A DNA stretch of 51,607 nucleotides, taken from Palsa-459 sp035937595 (GTDB taxonomy: Bacteria; Actinomycetota; Acidimicrobiia; Acidimicrobiales; RAAP-2). The position numbers were made by a program, and so were the translations under genes. Shown one piece after another: positions 38,710 to 46,491 of the stretch. The stretch's first letter is position 1; every line of letters starts with the position of its first letter. The stretch spans positions 1-51,607 of the forward strand of contig DASZHS010000042.1 in the NCBI GenBank assembly GCA_035937595.1, written 5' to 3'. Below the pieces are notes generated by a model. The model saw only the letters and a list, made by a program, of their open reading frames with translations, was not told the origin of the DNA and did no database searches.

Positions 38710-39733
38710 CCAGGTCACCAAGCGCTTCGGGGTGACCTTCGGGGTCGAGGACGTGACGACCGAGATCCCCTCGGGCGCCCTCACGGCGATCCTCGGTCCC
38801 TCCGGTGCGGGCAAGTCGACGCTGCTTCGGCTGATCGGCGGGTTGGTCACGCCGGATGCCGGGCGCATCTCGATCGACGGCGAGGACGTGACCGACGTCG
38901 ACCCCCGCCATCGCAACATCGGGTTCTGCTTCCAGAACTACGCGCCGTTCCGCCACATGACCGTGGCGAAGAACGTCGCCTACGGCCTCAAGGTCCGCCA
39001 CCGCCCGCGGGCCGAGATCGCCGCGCGGGTGACCGAGATGCTCGAGCTCGTCCGGCTCTCGGACCTCGCGGGCCGCTACCCGGCCCAGCTCTCGGGCGGC
39101 GAGCTGCAGCGCATGGCGCTCGCCCGGGCGCTCGCGATCGAGCCGAGGGTGCTGCTGCTGGACGAGCCCTTCGGCGCCCTCGACGCCCAGGTGCGCGGCG
39201 AGCTGCGCACCTGGATCAAAGAGCTCCACGACGCCGTGCACGTGACGACGGTCCTCGTCACCCACGACCAGAACGAGGCCATGGAGATCGCCGACAACCT
39301 GCTCGTGCTCAACGAGGGCCGCGTCGCCCAGGTCGGCACGCCGACCGAGCTCTACGACCACCCCGCGTCGGAGTTCGTGCTGCGGTTCCTCGGCCCGTCG
39401 ACGACGCTCGACGGCCAGGCCGTCCGCCCCCACGACCTCGAGGTGGTGGGCCCGACGGAGGGCACGCCCGCCGTCGTGACCGAGGTCGCCACCCTCGGCT
39501 TCGAGATCCGCGTCTCGCTGCGCCTCGACGACGGCCAGGAGCTCTGGGCGCAGATGAGCCGCGCCCAGTTCCAGGCGCTCGCCATCGGCGTCGGCGACCG
39601 GGTCGGGCTGCGTCGCCGCCCCGGTGCGGCGGCCCGCCCGGCGCAGGCGGCGCCCGATGCCGCGACCACAACGAGCACCGACGGTGCCCCCGTCACGACC
39701 CCCGACGACCAGGGGCGCGCGCTCACCCGCTGA
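38693..39733 (+). CDS. cysA: Sulfate/thiosulfate import ATP-binding protein CysA
   Basis: A 346-residue ABC ATPase. Walker A GPSGAGKST, Q-loop CFQNYAPFRHMTV, signature LSGGELQRMALARAL, Walker B VLLLDEPFGALD, switch LVTHDQNEAMEIAD. NYALFRHMTV-like and THDQxEAMExAD are CysA-type. The C-terminal TOBE-like part (about 245-315) includes VRPHDLEVVG, where CysA has FVRPHD. A low-complexity tail (AAPDAATTTSTDGAP) ends the protein. It energises the CysTW permease and completes the operon. GAGGGAGAAGAG before the ATG provides the ribosome-binding site. It is followed at 20 nt by a terminator hairpin. Confidence 0.9.
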   Translation: MSISLDQVTKRFGVTFGVEDVTTEIPSGALTAILGPSGAGKSTLLRLIGGLVTPDAGRISIDGEDVTDVDPRHRNIGFCFQNYAPFRHMTVAKNVAYGLKVRHRPRAEIAARVTEMLELVRLSDLAGRYPAQLSGGELQRMALARALAIEPRVLLLDEPFGALDAQVRGELRTWIKELHDAVHVTTVLVTHDQNEAMEIADNLLVLNEGRVAQVGTPTELYDHPASEFVLRFLGPSTTLDGQAVRPHDLEVVGPTEGTPAVVTEVATLGFEIRVSLRLDDGQELWAQMSRAQFQALAIGVGDRVGLRRRPGAAARPAQAAPDAATTTSTDGAPVTTPDDQGRALTR

Positions 39734-39753
39734 GCGGACCGCGTCGGTGCGGT

Positions 39754-39784
39754 CGCCGGCACGCCCACAACGGCCGTGCCGGCG
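39754..39784. terminator. Hairpin after cysA, shared with convergent gene
   Basis: CGCCGGCACG (39754-39763) and CGTGCCGGCG (39775-39784) form a perfect 10-bp stem with an 11-nt loop between the convergent cysA and secreted-protein stops. No T-run on either strand; probably a bidirectional terminator. Confidence 0.5.
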
Positions 39785-39813
39785 CCCGCGAACGGACGCG
39801 AACGCCGGGCCGA

Positions 39814-40434
39814 CTAGGCCGGCGCGAACGTCGCGGTGATGCTGTTGTCGGGTCCCGACACCTGCTCGGTGAGCAGCGGCGTCATGGCCAGGCAGTTCGC
39901 GAAGGGCGGGATGGTGTAGGTCGCCGTGTAGGTCGACGAGCCGATCGCCTGGAACGGCCCGGTGAGGGTCAGGGTCACGGGGGTCGCCGTCTGGCACTGG
40001 TTCCCGACGAGGTTGACGGAGGTGCCGTTCGGCGTGAGCGAGGTCACGTCGATGTTGAACGTCGAGTGGGACGTGATCGTGAACTTCTTGAAGTTCACCC
40101 TGCCGGTCACGGGCTTGGTCGGCGCCATCACGAACGTGGCCTGCGCCACGCCGATGCCCTCGAGCTTGACGGGCGAGGTCGCCGGCGGGAGCGTGAGCTT
40201 GCCCCGGAGCGCGCCGGTGTTCGTGTTGATCGTCCCGACGAACTTGCCCGTCGGCACGACGACGGTCTGGTTCAGCTTCTTTACGTAGGTCGAGGAGTTG
40301 ACGAGCTCCTTCACCTTGAAGAGCGCGCTGGATTTCGATGACGCGCCGGCGGGAGCGGACAGCAGCGTGCCCGCGGCCAGCGTCGTCACGAGTGCTCCGC
40401 TCAGCAGTGCGGCGCCGAGGTGGTGCTTCTTCAT
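39814..40434 (-). CDS. Secreted protein of unknown function
   Basis: A 206-residue exported protein. Signal peptide MKKHHLGAALLSGALVTTLAAGTLLSAPAGAS (residues 1-32 in outline, AxA cleavage). The mature part is beta-rich and Thr/Ser/Asn-rich: VPTGKFVGTINTNTGALRGKLTLPP, GRVNFKKFTITSHSTFN and a pair of cysteines (NQCQ, NCLA) that could form a disulfide. It looks like a single beta-sandwich domain, similar in style to secreted or surface lipid-like binding domains, but I recognise no family. GGGAGG precedes the ATG. Between it and the next gene (40435-40632) there is a terminator hairpin and nothing else. Confidence 0.7.
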   Translation of the reverse strand: MKKHHLGAALLSGALVTTLAAGTLLSAPAGASSKSSALFKVKELVNSSTYVKKLNQTVVVPTGKFVGTINTNTGALRGKLTLPPATSPVKLEGIGVAQATFVMAPTKPVTGRVNFKKFTITSHSTFNIDVTSLTPNGTSVNLVGNQCQTATPVTLTLTGPFQAIGSSTYTATYTIPPFANCLAMTPLLTEQVSGPDNSITATFAPA

Positions 40435-40551
40435 TGGATCGTCCTCCCGGTCAGGCTGAATCGACTCGTAGAGGGCCCTGCCCGCTCCGCGGCGCTCCCA
40501 AACCTCCGCCCGACACCGGGGTGCACCAGCGTGGGACCGCCCCGACAGAGA

Positions 40552-40595
40552 CAGGGGGCCCGACCGGGTCGTCGCCGACCCGGTCGGACCCCCTG
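40552..40595 (-). terminator. Long terminator-like hairpin after metallopeptidase-like gene
   Basis: A 20-bp stem with one mismatch: 40552-40571 (CAGGGGGCCCGACCGGGTCG) pairs with 40576-40595 across a TCGC loop. It starts 37 nt after the stop of the upstream minus-strand gene. No T-run. Confidence 0.6.
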
Positions 40596-40632
40596 CCGGC
40601 GCGCCCCGAGGGCCGGGAGGTAGGTCGGTTCC

Positions 40633-42060
40633 TCAGGGAGTGGGCACCGTGAACGGCGCCGTGGCGCTGCCCGTCGAGCCCGTGCTCGTCACCGTGGCCG
40701 AGCCGGCGCTGGCGCGGCCGGGCACCTTGGACCGCAAGGTGATCCGACCGCTCTCATTGGCGACCGCGGAGCCAAGACGGACGCTCGACGCTCCGGTCTG
40801 CGCGAACACGCTGGCCACGTGGTCGCCCTCGCCGAAGAACTGTCCGGTGATCTTGAACGGCGCCCCCGCGCTCCCCGAGTTCGGCGTGAGCGAGATCGAG
40901 GGGACGTCGTAGTTGGGATGGGCGGGGACCGCGTTCCCCGACGCGTCCGAGCCTGGGCACCCGTTCGTGCTGTTGTCCCACTCGGTCTGCATCAGGTAGT
41001 GCTTGCCGTCGATGGTCTGGCTGTACTGGGCGCCGGCCTGCCCGTAGAGGTTGCCGAAGTCCCAGGCGCACATGTCGCCGATCTCCTGGCCAGCGGCGCT
41101 GTCCGACGAGTTGCTGTCCCACCAGCCCGTCCCGAACGGGTCGGTGATGCTCTCGTTGTGCTCGTGGCTGATGATGGAGATCTCCGGGTCCGAGGCGTTC
41201 GCGTTGGGATACGAGCCCTCGTCACAGGTGACCGGGTTGCCGTTGGTCTGCTGGGCGAACGGCATGTTGGCGTAGATGATCTGTGAGTTCGTGTCGACCG
41301 TCGAGTCGAAGTAGGCGCTGTGGTAGGCGCAGAAGTACGAGAACGAGCACAGCGGCGCCGTCACCGTCGTCGTCACGCCGTTCTGCGTCTCGCTGACCGA
41401 CGCCGGGAAGCACGTGCCGATGTTCGGGGCGGTGAACATGAAGAACTCGGTCTGGTTGCTCACGCGCCAGCCGTGCTTCTTCACCACGGTCGAGATCTCC
41501 TGCTGGATCTGCTGGTCCGTCACGCACCACGCGGTCGTCGAGGGCGGGTTGGTGCCCCCGTTGGTGGCGGCGACCGGGGTGTCGGGACAGTTGACGGGAT
41601 CGAGCGCCGGCAGCGGGTTCGTGTCGAGCACGGCGCCCCCGTAGGTCGTCTTGTTCTGGATGTACTGCTTCGGGCCGCCGTGGAGCTGCTGGTAGTACTG
41701 CGTGGCCACGTTGTAGACGTTGTTGCTCTTGCCGCGCGTCGCCTGCAGAGCCTTGAAGTAGCCGTCGATGTTCTTGGCGTAGCCCTTCGGGAACTGGTAG
41801 CCCGAGGGCTGCCAGTAGATCGCGTAGACCTTGTTCGTCGTCATGACGGGCCCGCCGTTGTAGTGCAGCGCGCCGCTGGCCGGCGCGCTGTTCGAGAGCG
41901 TCCCCTTCTTGCCGACGTGCAGCGGCGGGATCATCCCGTAGATGTGGCCGATGCGGGCGTGGAACGGGATCGTGGTGGAGGTCGCCATCGCCGGCAGGAC
42001 GAGCCCCGGGAGGGTGAGCGCCACCACCGGCACGGCGAGTACGAGTAGAAGCTTTCGCAT
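40633..42060 (-). CDS. Secreted protein with HEHNE metallopeptidase-like motif and IPT/TIG-like end
   Basis: A 475-residue exported protein. Signal peptide about 1-25 (LLLVLAVPVVALTLPGLVLPAMA). A large alpha/beta domain follows with VMTTNKVYAIYWQPSGY, TEFFMFTAPNIGTCF, CSFSYFCAYHSAYFD (paired cysteines) and the striking ISIISHEHNESITDPFGTGWWD, then GQEIGDMCAWDFG; HExxxxxxxDP with downstream EIGD resembles the zinc site of secreted metallopeptidases. The last 90 residues (PSISLTPNSGSAGAPFKITGQFFGEGDHVASV onward) look like an IPT/TIG immunoglobulin-like domain. GAAGGAGA precedes the ATG at 42060. Activity unproven. Confidence 0.7.
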   Translation of the reverse strand: MRKLLLVLAVPVVALTLPGLVLPAMATSTTIPFHARIGHIYGMIPPLHVGKKGTLSNSAPASGALHYNGGPVMTTNKVYAIYWQPSGYQFPKGYAKNIDGYFKALQATRGKSNNVYNVATQYYQQLHGGPKQYIQNKTTYGGAVLDTNPLPALDPVNCPDTPVAATNGGTNPPSTTAWCVTDQQIQQEISTVVKKHGWRVSNQTEFFMFTAPNIGTCFPASVSETQNGVTTTVTAPLCSFSYFCAYHSAYFDSTVDTNSQIIYANMPFAQQTNGNPVTCDEGSYPNANASDPEISIISHEHNESITDPFGTGWWDSNSSDSAAGQEIGDMCAWDFGNLYGQAGAQYSQTIDGKHYLMQTEWDNSTNGCPGSDASGNAVPAHPNYDVPSISLTPNSGSAGAPFKITGQFFGEGDHVASVFAQTGASSVRLGSAVANESGRITLRSKVPGRASAGSATVTSTGSTGSATAPFTVPTP

Positions 42061-42359
42061 GAGCGTTGTGTCTCCTTCATCAGGGCGCCGGGGTGTCCAG
42101 GCGCCGTCGTGGTCGTGCGCGTCAGCACGCTGGCCATCAGGGCGAGGGGCGCACCACCACGAGGTCACGCGTCGGCGTCCCCCGCCCTCCCGCCACGACG
42201 TGCCGGTCAATCACCGAGCGGGTCACTGCCCGAGACGCGCACCGACGAAACCATGTTTTTGTGGCGGTCCGGTTCCGTGGCGCCCCGGCGCGCCGGCACC
42301 AGCGGTGACCGCGCACGCCCGCGTGCGCCGGGCGTCCGCGGGGCGGCGCCGCCCGTCGG
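42061..42359. other. Intergenic region with two GC hairpins
   Basis: Just after the stop of the propeller gene (minus strand) lie GGGCGGCGCCGCCC (42341-42354), a perfect palindrome, and GCGCACG-CCCG-CGTGCGC (42311-42328), a seven-bp stem; together they may end its transcript. The rest should hold the promoter of the 42060 gene, but I see only an isolated TTGACC on the minus strand near 42210 without a -10. Confidence 0.4.
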
Positions 42360-44393
42360 CTACGGGAGCCGCAGGATCGTCGCGCCCGTGGGGAGGTTCG
42401 GTGGTGCGTAGCTGCCGATCCCCGCGGCGAGGCACTCGCCGGACCTCGTGCAGCTCACCGAGGTGAGCGCCCACTGGTCCTTCGGGATCGACTGCGCCGT
42501 CCACGTCCTCCCGGCCGTCGTCGTCGCGATCGCCGACGCGGCCGTCGGGTTGAGCGTGTCCTGCGCCGCCGTGGTCTGCCCCACGGCCTCGCACGCCGAC
42601 GCGCTCCAGCACGAGATCGCGTCCAGCAGCGCCGTGGCGCCCGGGGCGACGACGGTCGTCCACGTCGCACCGCCGTCGGTGGACCGGGCGATCACGCCGT
42701 GGGTCGCCGCGCCGCGCCGCACGCTCGACGCGGCGAGGCAGACCTTCGCCGACGGGCAGGCCAGGCCGGACAGGGGTCGCAGCCCGGCGGGCACGCGGGA
42801 GGTCCGCCAGGTGCGGCCGCCGTTGGTCGTGAGGAACGCGACGCCGACGGACGCGCCGCGGCCCCCGACCGCGACGCAGTCCGTCCGGGTGGCGCACACG
42901 ACGCCGAAGAGGTCGGTCGCGGTGTGCGGCAGTGCCTTGGCCGTCCAGGATCGACCGCCGTTGGCGCTCGAGAGCACGGCCGTCCAGCTGTTCGTGAGGT
43001 AGGCGGTGGCCCAGCACCGCGTCGCCGAAGCGCACCAGACGCGGTTGACCTCGCCGACGCTCACGGGCACGGCGCCGGCGCTCCAGGTGACCCCGGCGTT
43101 CGTCGTCCGCCAGGCCGCCCCCTGCCCGTCGGTGTCGCTGCCGATGACCAGGCAGTCCGACGGGGTCGCGCACACGGCCTGGTCCTCTTGGGCCAGCGTC
43201 GCCGGCAGCCCGAGGTCCACCCACGACGTCCCGGCGCTGGGCGTCCGCAGCAGCATCGAGTTGCCGTAGGCGTCGACGGCCCCGACGACGCACACCGACG
43301 GGGAGGGGCACGACGCGCTCCCCGCGGCATCGATCGCGTTCGAGACGCGCTCGGGCGTGAAGGACTGGGTGCTCGGCACGACGTCGAGCATGAGCGCACG
43401 GTCGGGGTAGGCGTCGGCCGTGGCGTAGCCGACGACCTGGCAGCCGTCCGCGGAGGGGCAGGCGACCCCGAGGAGCCGCTGTGACGGGTAGGTCGGCGAG
43501 ACCTCGGACCACGACGCGCCGCTGTCGGTCGTGAGCACGAGGTTCGCGCCGTCCGTCCCGACGCAGGAGGTCGCGCTGCCGCACGCGAGCGCGGTCGGGA
43601 CGACGGCGCCATCCGACATCGACCAGGTGGCACCGCCGTCGGACGACCTGACGATCCCGGCGGACGGCGACGATCCCACGCACACCGTGATCGATGGGCA
43701 CACGGCCAGCGTCGGGAAGGACGCGCCCGCCGCGTAGGCACCCCAGGTCGAGCCGTCGGTCGTCGCGAGGATGGAGGTGCCGTAGGCGAAGCAGGTCGTG
43801 GCCGTGGCGCACCACAGCGAGTGCAGGTCCGTCGTCGTCTCGTCAAACTGCAGCGACCAGGTGGCGCCACCGTCGGACGAGCCGACGATCACGCCGTTCG
43901 GGCTCGCGCCGCTGCCGCGACCCTCCGCGAAGCAGGACGTCGTCGTCGGGCAGGCGATCGCGGTGACCGTGGCGATCGCCGACGGCAGCGCGACGACGTT
44001 CCAGGTGAGGCCGTCGTCCGTCGAGCGCACGAGCACCGACCCGTCCCCGCCCGCGAGGCACACGGCGCCGTTGCACGTGACGGTCGCGAGCGTCGTCGCG
44101 CCCTTCGGCACCGCGACGGGAGACCACAGGCCACCGCCATCGATCGTGCGCAGCTCGATCGGCACCGGGGCCAACGGGTAGGTGGCGCTGGACCAGCCCA
44201 CGGCGACGCAGCCGGAGACAGAGAAGCAGGACACCGACGCGACGTAGGCGATGGGCGGTGGGAACGAGGCGAGCACCGACCACGCCCGCGGTGCGGCCGA
44301 CGCGACGCCGCAGGCGAGGAGCGCTGCACTCGCGAGCAGCCCTGCGACGAGGGCGCCCGCGAGCGCCCGAGGCGGGCGAGAGTGCGCGGGCAC
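42360..44393 (-). CDS. Secreted repeat protein, BNR/YCF48-like beta-propeller with paired cysteines
   Basis: A 677-residue exported protein. Signal peptide about 10-34 (ALVAGLLASAALLACGVASA). The rest is 14 repeats of about 45 residues, each with a C-x4-6-C pair followed by a small-residue strand, for example SCFSVSGCVAVG, ACPTTTSCFAEG, VCATRTDCVAVG, SCTRSGECLAAG; most also carry an Asp-box-like SSDGGATW, STDGGATW or TTNGGRTW. The pattern suggests a disulfide per blade and either two seven-bladed propellers or one large one. The cysteine pair in every repeat argues for life outside the cell. Function unknown. GTG start six nt after TACGAT. Confidence 0.78.
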   Translation of the reverse strand: MPAHSRPPRALAGALVAGLLASAALLACGVASAAPRAWSVLASFPPPIAYVASVSCFSVSGCVAVGWSSATYPLAPVPIELRTIDGGGLWSPVAVPKGATTLATVTCNGAVCLAGGDGSVLVRSTDDGLTWNVVALPSAIATVTAIACPTTTSCFAEGRGSGASPNGVIVGSSDGGATWSLQFDETTTDLHSLWCATATTCFAYGTSILATTDGSTWGAYAAGASFPTLAVCPSITVCVGSSPSAGIVRSSDGGATWSMSDGAVVPTALACGSATSCVGTDGANLVLTTDSGASWSEVSPTYPSQRLLGVACPSADGCQVVGYATADAYPDRALMLDVVPSTQSFTPERVSNAIDAAGSASCPSPSVCVVGAVDAYGNSMLLRTPSAGTSWVDLGLPATLAQEDQAVCATPSDCLVIGSDTDGQGAAWRTTNAGVTWSAGAVPVSVGEVNRVWCASATRCWATAYLTNSWTAVLSSANGGRSWTAKALPHTATDLFGVVCATRTDCVAVGGRGASVGVAFLTTNGGRTWRTSRVPAGLRPLSGLACPSAKVCLAASSVRRGAATHGVIARSTDGGATWTTVVAPGATALLDAISCWSASACEAVGQTTAAQDTLNPTAASAIATTTAGRTWTAQSIPKDQWALTSVSCTRSGECLAAGIGSYAPPNLPTGATILRLP

Positions 44394-44399
44394 GACGGC

Positions 44400-44405
44400 A
44401 TCGTA
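44400..44405 (-). promoter_or_regulatory. Candidate -10 element, propeller gene (leaderless)
   Basis: TACGAT on the minus strand, six nt before the GTG at 44393. Confidence 0.45.
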
Positions 44406-44437
44406 GGGAGGGACTCACACACTGCATAGGCGGATCA

Positions 44438-44456
44438 CACAGTTGTCGAAACTGTG
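44438..44456. promoter_or_regulatory. Inverted repeat upstream of propeller gene
   Basis: CACAGTT-GTCGA-AACTGTG, a perfect 7-bp dyad about 45-63 nt upstream of the predicted transcript start; candidate regulator site. Confidence 0.3.
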
Positions 44457-44584
44457 CGGCCGCGATCCCGCGCCGACAACGACGCACGGGGCTGCGCCCA
44501 TGGCCACGTCACCGTGTGCGCAACATCGAGCGGGCGATCGGGCGGTCCGGTGCCCGAGCCGTCCGGACGTGGGAGGCGGAGTGC

Positions 44585-44613
44585 CCCGACCGAGGTGAGC
44601 CACCTCGGTCGGG
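44585..44613 (-). terminator. Terminator hairpin after DUF7144-like gene
   Basis: A perfect 13-bp stem, CCCGACCGAGGTG (44585-44597) with CACCTCGGTCGGG (44601-44613) and an AGC loop, 11 nt after the stop on the minus strand. No T-run follows. Confidence 0.6.
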
Positions 44614-44624
44614 AGCACCAGCCG

Positions 44625-45035
44625 CTAAGCGGTCGAGCTCTCCGACACGCTCTCTTGCTCGCCGCCGAACACCGCAAGGCCGTAGATGACGCCGACACCG
44701 AGCCCGACGTACAGCAGCGACCAGACCGGTGCGTACGGGAGCCACCAGACCGCGCTGATGGAGAGCACCGCGCCGGCGGCGATGCCGAGCCAGCGACCGA
44801 CCTCGGACCCGCCCGCAAGCGCGAGGGCCACCAGGATGAGCAAGACGCCCACGATGAGATAGATCCAACCGTAGGTCTTGAGTGACGTCCCGAAGAGCGA
44901 CCCGGTCAAGTTGTAGCTCGACTGGATCGAGTTCGCGTTGTGGATCATCCAGATGCCGTCAAAGATCCGCATGATCCCAGCGGTGAGAAGGACGACCATG
45001 GAAAAGAGGATCCAGCCTCTTCCTTCAGTCTTCAT
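44625..45035 (-). CDS. Four-helix membrane protein (DUF7144-like)
   Basis: A 136-residue protein with four transmembrane helices: WILFSMVVLLTAGIMRIFDG, WIYLIVGVLLILVALALAGG, WLGIAAGAVLSISAVWWLPY and WSLLYVGLGVGVIYGLAVFG. The first helix with GIMRIFDGIW and the third with PYAPVWSLLYV are conserved features of an uncharacterised actinobacterial family. Short soluble ends; the C-terminus is acidic and serine-rich. CAGAAT lies nine nt before the ATG with a GGGGGAA between, which may serve as both leader and ribosome-binding site. It is one of the few non-exported proteins in this minus-strand run. Confidence 0.75.
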   Translation of the reverse strand: MKTEGRGWILFSMVVLLTAGIMRIFDGIWMIHNANSIQSSYNLTGSLFGTSLKTYGWIYLIVGVLLILVALALAGGSEVGRWLGIAAGAVLSISAVWWLPYAPVWSLLYVGLGVGVIYGLAVFGGEQESVSESSTA

Positions 45036-45222
45036 CGTTCCCCCATTCTGAGTGACGCCCGATGCTCGGACGCCATGACGTGCAGCAGACGACGCTATTC
45101 CTAACGACGGGTGAGTCGAGGGATCCACTCGACAACGGGCGTGCGACGATCAGTCCCGTGCGCGCCGCACACGCACCTCCACGCACGGTGCGCAAGGTGG
45201 CGGGACCGAGCGAGCTGACGGA
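45036..45222. other. Intergenic region with inverted repeat
   Basis: Contains GTCGAG-GGATCCA-CTCGAC (45115-45133), a perfect 6-bp dyad, just upstream (for minus-strand reading) of TAGGAAT/TAGCGT sequences that could be a -10. Possible regulatory site for the four-helix membrane gene. Confidence 0.25.
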
Positions 45223-45819
45223 TCAGTAACCCGGGTACGACGTCGTGGGCGTGGTGGGCGTCGAGACCGTCGTCACGAGCTGGCCGAAACGGTCAATCGC
45301 GTGCCAGGTGCCGCCGTAGCTCGTGAGGCCCTGGCCGCCGGACTGTCCCGGTCCCGTGTCCCCAGAGAACTCGTACATGCGCCACCCGTGGTACGTCGCG
45401 AACGTGGCGTTGCCGGAATGCTGCGTGCCAAGGAGGGCCGACCGGATGCCGGCACCCGCGTGCACGGCGGCGCCGCTCGGGACTCTCACCGGCGGCCAGA
45501 TCGCGGCGCACCCGTTCGCCGTCGTGCAGGGGAGGTTCCCCGAGCCGGACGACAGCACGTAGACGGTGAAGCCTCGCGCGTCGACGACGACGGTCCCGAG
45601 TCCGGTGACCGCGGCCGTGCGCAGGGTGGTGCCCAGCGAGCCTGGTGCGCCCGTCGTGGTGGTCGAGCCCGAGTAGCTGGGGCCGCTGCCGCACGCCGCG
45701 AGCAGCCCTCCTGCCGCGACGACGACCGCGACCACGATGCGGGGACGTCTCGTCGCCCCGATGGCGCGACGCACGCCAGCTCTACGTGGGGACGGAGCCT
45801 CGACTCGCGGTGTGGCCAT
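45223..45819 (-). CDS. Lipoprotein with COG4315 repeat domain
   Basis: A 198-residue lipoprotein. After a basic N-terminus, IVVAVVVAAGGLLAACGSG carries a lipobox (LAAC), so the mature protein would be lipid-anchored; the Lgt-like enzyme at 32.4 kb is the obvious candidate for that step. A Ser/Thr linker leads to a domain with LGTVVVDARGFTVYVLSSGSG, PCTTANGCAAIWPPV and YHGWRMYEFSGDTGPGQ, the two halves of the secreted repeat family COG4315/PF03640, with the usual Tyr-Val and Cys-Cys-WPP signature. Function of the family is unknown. The start is either ATG 45819 or ATG 45846. Confidence 0.8.
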   Translation of the reverse strand: MATPRVEAPSPRRAGVRRAIGATRRPRIVVAVVVAAGGLLAACGSGPSYSGSTTTTGAPGSLGTTLRTAAVTGLGTVVVDARGFTVYVLSSGSGNLPCTTANGCAAIWPPVRVPSGAAVHAGAGIRSALLGTQHSGNATFATYHGWRMYEFSGDTGPGQSGGQGLTSYGGTWHAIDRFGQLVTTVSTPTTPTTSYPGY

Positions 45820-45918
45820 GGTGGTGGTACTGCGGCGTCCGAACATCCGTTCATCGTGGCAGCGCGCGGCGACCGGTCGGGGGAGCCCCGATCCGTGCGA
45901 GGGTGCGTATCGCGGCGC

Positions 45919-46350
45919 TCAGGCCGGCGGCGAGACGGGCGGCCGGCGCCGGCGGGCCTCGTCGATCGGGCCCATCAGGCCCACTGGGTAGCCATCGGGG
46001 TCGTCGACGATCGCGTACCGGCCCCCCCAGAAGGCGTCATAGGGAGCCTGGTGCACCTGGTGGCCGGCCGCCACGAGCGCCGCGACGACCTCGTCGACCT
46101 CGCGCCGCGACCTGAGCTGGATGCCGATGACGGCTGAGCCTCCCGTCGCCCCGTCCCACCGTGCGTCCCACAGCGCCACCGAGTCGGCCGTGTCGAACTC
46201 GAGCTGTACGCCCGGCTCGAGCGGGACCTCGACGTGCGACGCACCCTCGTCGGCGTCGATCTCGAGGCCGAGGGTCCGGTAGAACGCGAGCGTCGCGCCC
46301 ATGTCACGGACGACGAGATTGATCTGGCCGAGCCGGGGTCGAGGCGTCAT
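45919..46350 (-). CDS. VOC-family protein
   Basis: A 143-residue glyoxalase-fold protein. PRLGQINLVVRDMGATLAFYRTLGLEI is the first beta-alpha-beta unit; HVEVPLEPGVQLEFDT holds a metal-ligand candidate; VIGIQLRSRREVDEVVAALVAAGH starts the second half and YAIVDDPDGYPVGLMGP the last strand, where Tyr-Pro-Val replaces the usual Asn and the Glu ligand position reads Gly-Leu, so metal binding may be lost. It is the third VOC-type gene in the window. No conserved neighbours; it is flanked by the lipoprotein and a fibronectin-type protein on the same strand. Confidence 0.78.
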   Translation of the reverse strand: MTPRPRLGQINLVVRDMGATLAFYRTLGLEIDADEGASHVEVPLEPGVQLEFDTADSVALWDARWDGATGGSAVIGIQLRSRREVDEVVAALVAAGHQVHQAPYDAFWGGRYAIVDDPDGYPVGLMGPIDEARRRRPPVSPPA

Positions 46351-46491
46351 CGCAAGCGACCGCCACGGCGTCGAGCAGATCGTCGAGGCGTTGCGTCGCC
46401 TCCATGCCCCCGACGGCGTGGCGCGTGGCGCGCCGGCGTGGAGCGTCTCGGGTGCGGAAGCGGGCTGCACGTCGTCTCTGGTCTTTCCGCG

